64,000 bases of DNA from Cristatella mucedo. Its lineage: Eukaryota; Bryozoa; Phylactolaemata; Cristatellidae. The notes below the pieces were generated by a model. The model worked only from the letters and a program-made list of their open reading frames with translations, was not told where the DNA came from and searched no databases. Position 1 is the stretch's first letter. Each line of letters starts with the position of its first letter. Of this stretch, positions 61,501 through 64,000 are shown in pieces. The position numbers and the translations under genes are program-made. The stretch is from contig WPIO01000024.1 in assembly GCA_009760855.2 (NCBI GenBank), forward strand, positions 1,854,001 through 1,918,000, written 5' to 3'.

Positions 61501-62037
61501 CAGAAAAGCCAAGCTGCAGTTTTGAAAAAACTGTTAGGTGTCTGATTTCACAGGCAGACAAGTAATAAGGTACATTAGTTTGTGAAAAGTTATTTGAAAA
61601 AAGGGCACCAGGATTGCATGCAGTGCCCTACACGTTATGCAGATTCTTAAGGGTCGTTCGCATTTCCGAGTAACATTAGGTTCGCCGACAACTATTACCT
61701 AACATCTTCATAGAAGTACATCTCTTTCCATGCAGGTTATATGAACTCAAAATTAACCACTTAGACATACAGCACCACCTGTATCCTCTAAAACATGAGT
61801 GTCTATGCTACATTTTCTGGCTATCAGAAAATTAATAATAATAACAACCGTAATAAATTAAAATACGATCGAATGTGGATGTACGAACGGAAATTAAAAA
61901 ATTCCAAGGAACGGTGCTAAAGATCTATCATCATTCAAGGCGTTTATCCTTGGAGTAGACACCATAGTCATAGACACATGCAGAAACAGTTAGCTGAAAA
62001 CTTGCAAAACAACATAAGAAATATGACTCGTATGTAT
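61501..62037. other. No recognised feature
   Basis: Intron-like if the gene model is right; nothing recognised. Confidence 0.4.
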
Positions 62038-62178
62038 AGCAACCTAAGATTACTTAATCTCTAGCCAGGCACTTCTACGTCGGTGGCTCGAGCCCACGAC
62101 CTCGGTCGGCAGAAGTGATAGCATTGCCTCGGCGGTCAAAGGCAAGCACCTTAACCCTGGGCTTAACCTGGTCAGCAA
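62038..62178 (-). mobile_element. tRNA-derived SINE, family A
   Basis: Minus strand: head gggttaaggtgcttgcc, a 30-40 base insertion relative to the other copies, gaggtcgtgggctcgagcca, and the LINE-like tail gtgcctggctagagattaag. It lies just 3' of the CUB-like exon, inside the intron. Confidence 0.68.
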
Positions 62179-62211
62179 TTGCAAACTCCTATAACGAAAC
62201 TAAGAGATTAC

Positions 62212-62631
62212 CTTTGTATATGACCTGGAATGTGCACGATGCACCATTTCCTTTCTGTGTACGTAGTATGACACTGACATCGCCGTGAAACGTCTTCGGT
62301 GAACCAGAACGAGGTTGCAAATTCAATCCAGACCCGTCGAACGATAAATAGGGACATGTCTCGGCACTCTCGTTTGTCCACACGTATCGAGCTGTGTCAA
62401 ATTCCCACGTGCCAGAGGAGATGTTAGAATTATCCTTGAAATGGAAACCTGGTTTACCCTTCTCGTATTGCCATACTATGACGTTCACAAGTGTCAGCTC
62501 GATAGCTCTGCCAGGATTTCTTAGCAGCCGGCACCACCGAAATTCGTTAACAGTAGGTGATTCAAACATTTCCAGATAACCCGTCGAGTTGTTACTGACG
62601 TCTTGTTGTATGCAGTTGCTGCTTGCAGTCA
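62212..62631 (-). CDS. CUB-like extracellular domain exon of a receptor-like gene
   Basis: A 420-base exon read on the minus strand, bounded by a pyrimidine-rich acceptor (ttttgtttcaag) and a GTAATC donor, phase 1 at both ends, so a symmetrical domain exon of about 140 residues. The translation shows the CUB layout: an early Cys, a STGYLE...SP segment, a second Cys in FRWCRLL, an IELTL strand, a third Cys in ETCPYL and a last Cys before the closing FQVIY strand. NNS, NIS and NES sequons suggest an extracellular, glycosylated domain. CUB domains bind protein or carbohydrate ligands; this ligand is unknown. The open frame continues 5' to 62773, but that part lies beyond the acceptor and is probably intron. 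No signal-peptide exon is evident before the window end. Its phase-1 end fits the transmembrane exon at 45723. Family assignment is by eye and moderately sure. Confidence 0.62.

Positions 62632-64000
<1,369 letters not shown>

Overview
This window is eukaryotic, most likely nuclear DNA of a non-vertebrate animal. It is AT-leaning and gene-poor. It has GT-AG splice sites, tRNA-derived SINEs, CR1/L2-like non-LTR retrotransposon remains and animal-type microsatellites, and no long uninterrupted host reading frames. A CUB-like extracellular exon and a single-pass membrane exon, both with phase-1 borders, point to a metazoan. I cannot name the species; a sponge, cnidarian or other marine invertebrate would fit.

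Bases 1-42486 are a head-to-tail array of one unit of about 19.16-19.21 kb. Copy 1 is 1-19213 (cut by the window start), copy 2 is 19214-38375, and copy 3 is 38376-42486, where homology stops abruptly. The copies are nearly identical and differ mainly in homopolymers and a few low-complexity patches. Each unit holds, left to right: a short minus-strand terminal exon of a receptor-like gene; a broken minus-strand LINE with endonuclease and RT pieces; a LINE tail with a SINE nested in it; a degenerate plus-strand LINE; several small LINE fragments; a second copy of the same SINE family; and the best-preserved LINE (RT core near 15.9-16.7 kb and 35.1-35.9 kb) with its ATT-repeat tail. No complete host gene is visible in the unit.

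Bases 42487-64000 are unique sequence with more transposon debris: a second LINE family (46.9-48.3 kb), many 5'-truncated plus- and minus-strand LINE tails (53.7-61.5 kb), a second SINE family (50.2 and 58.2 kb), a complete small LTR retroelement with 4-bp target duplications (51577-53359), and a 652-bp element with terminal inverted repeats and an 8-bp target duplication (54334-54985). (CA)n and (GA)n microsatellites are also present.

The one convincing host gene runs on the minus strand across most of the right half: a CUB-like exon (62631-62212), a transmembrane exon (45723-45549) and a tyrosine-containing cytoplasmic tail exon with a stop (38536-38425, in array copy 3). Their splice phases (1/1, 1/2, 2/stop) fit together exactly. 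The gene therefore has two long transposon-filled introns (about 16.5 and 7 kb), and its last exon has been copied in every array unit, leaving orphan terminal exons at 51-162 and 19263-19374.
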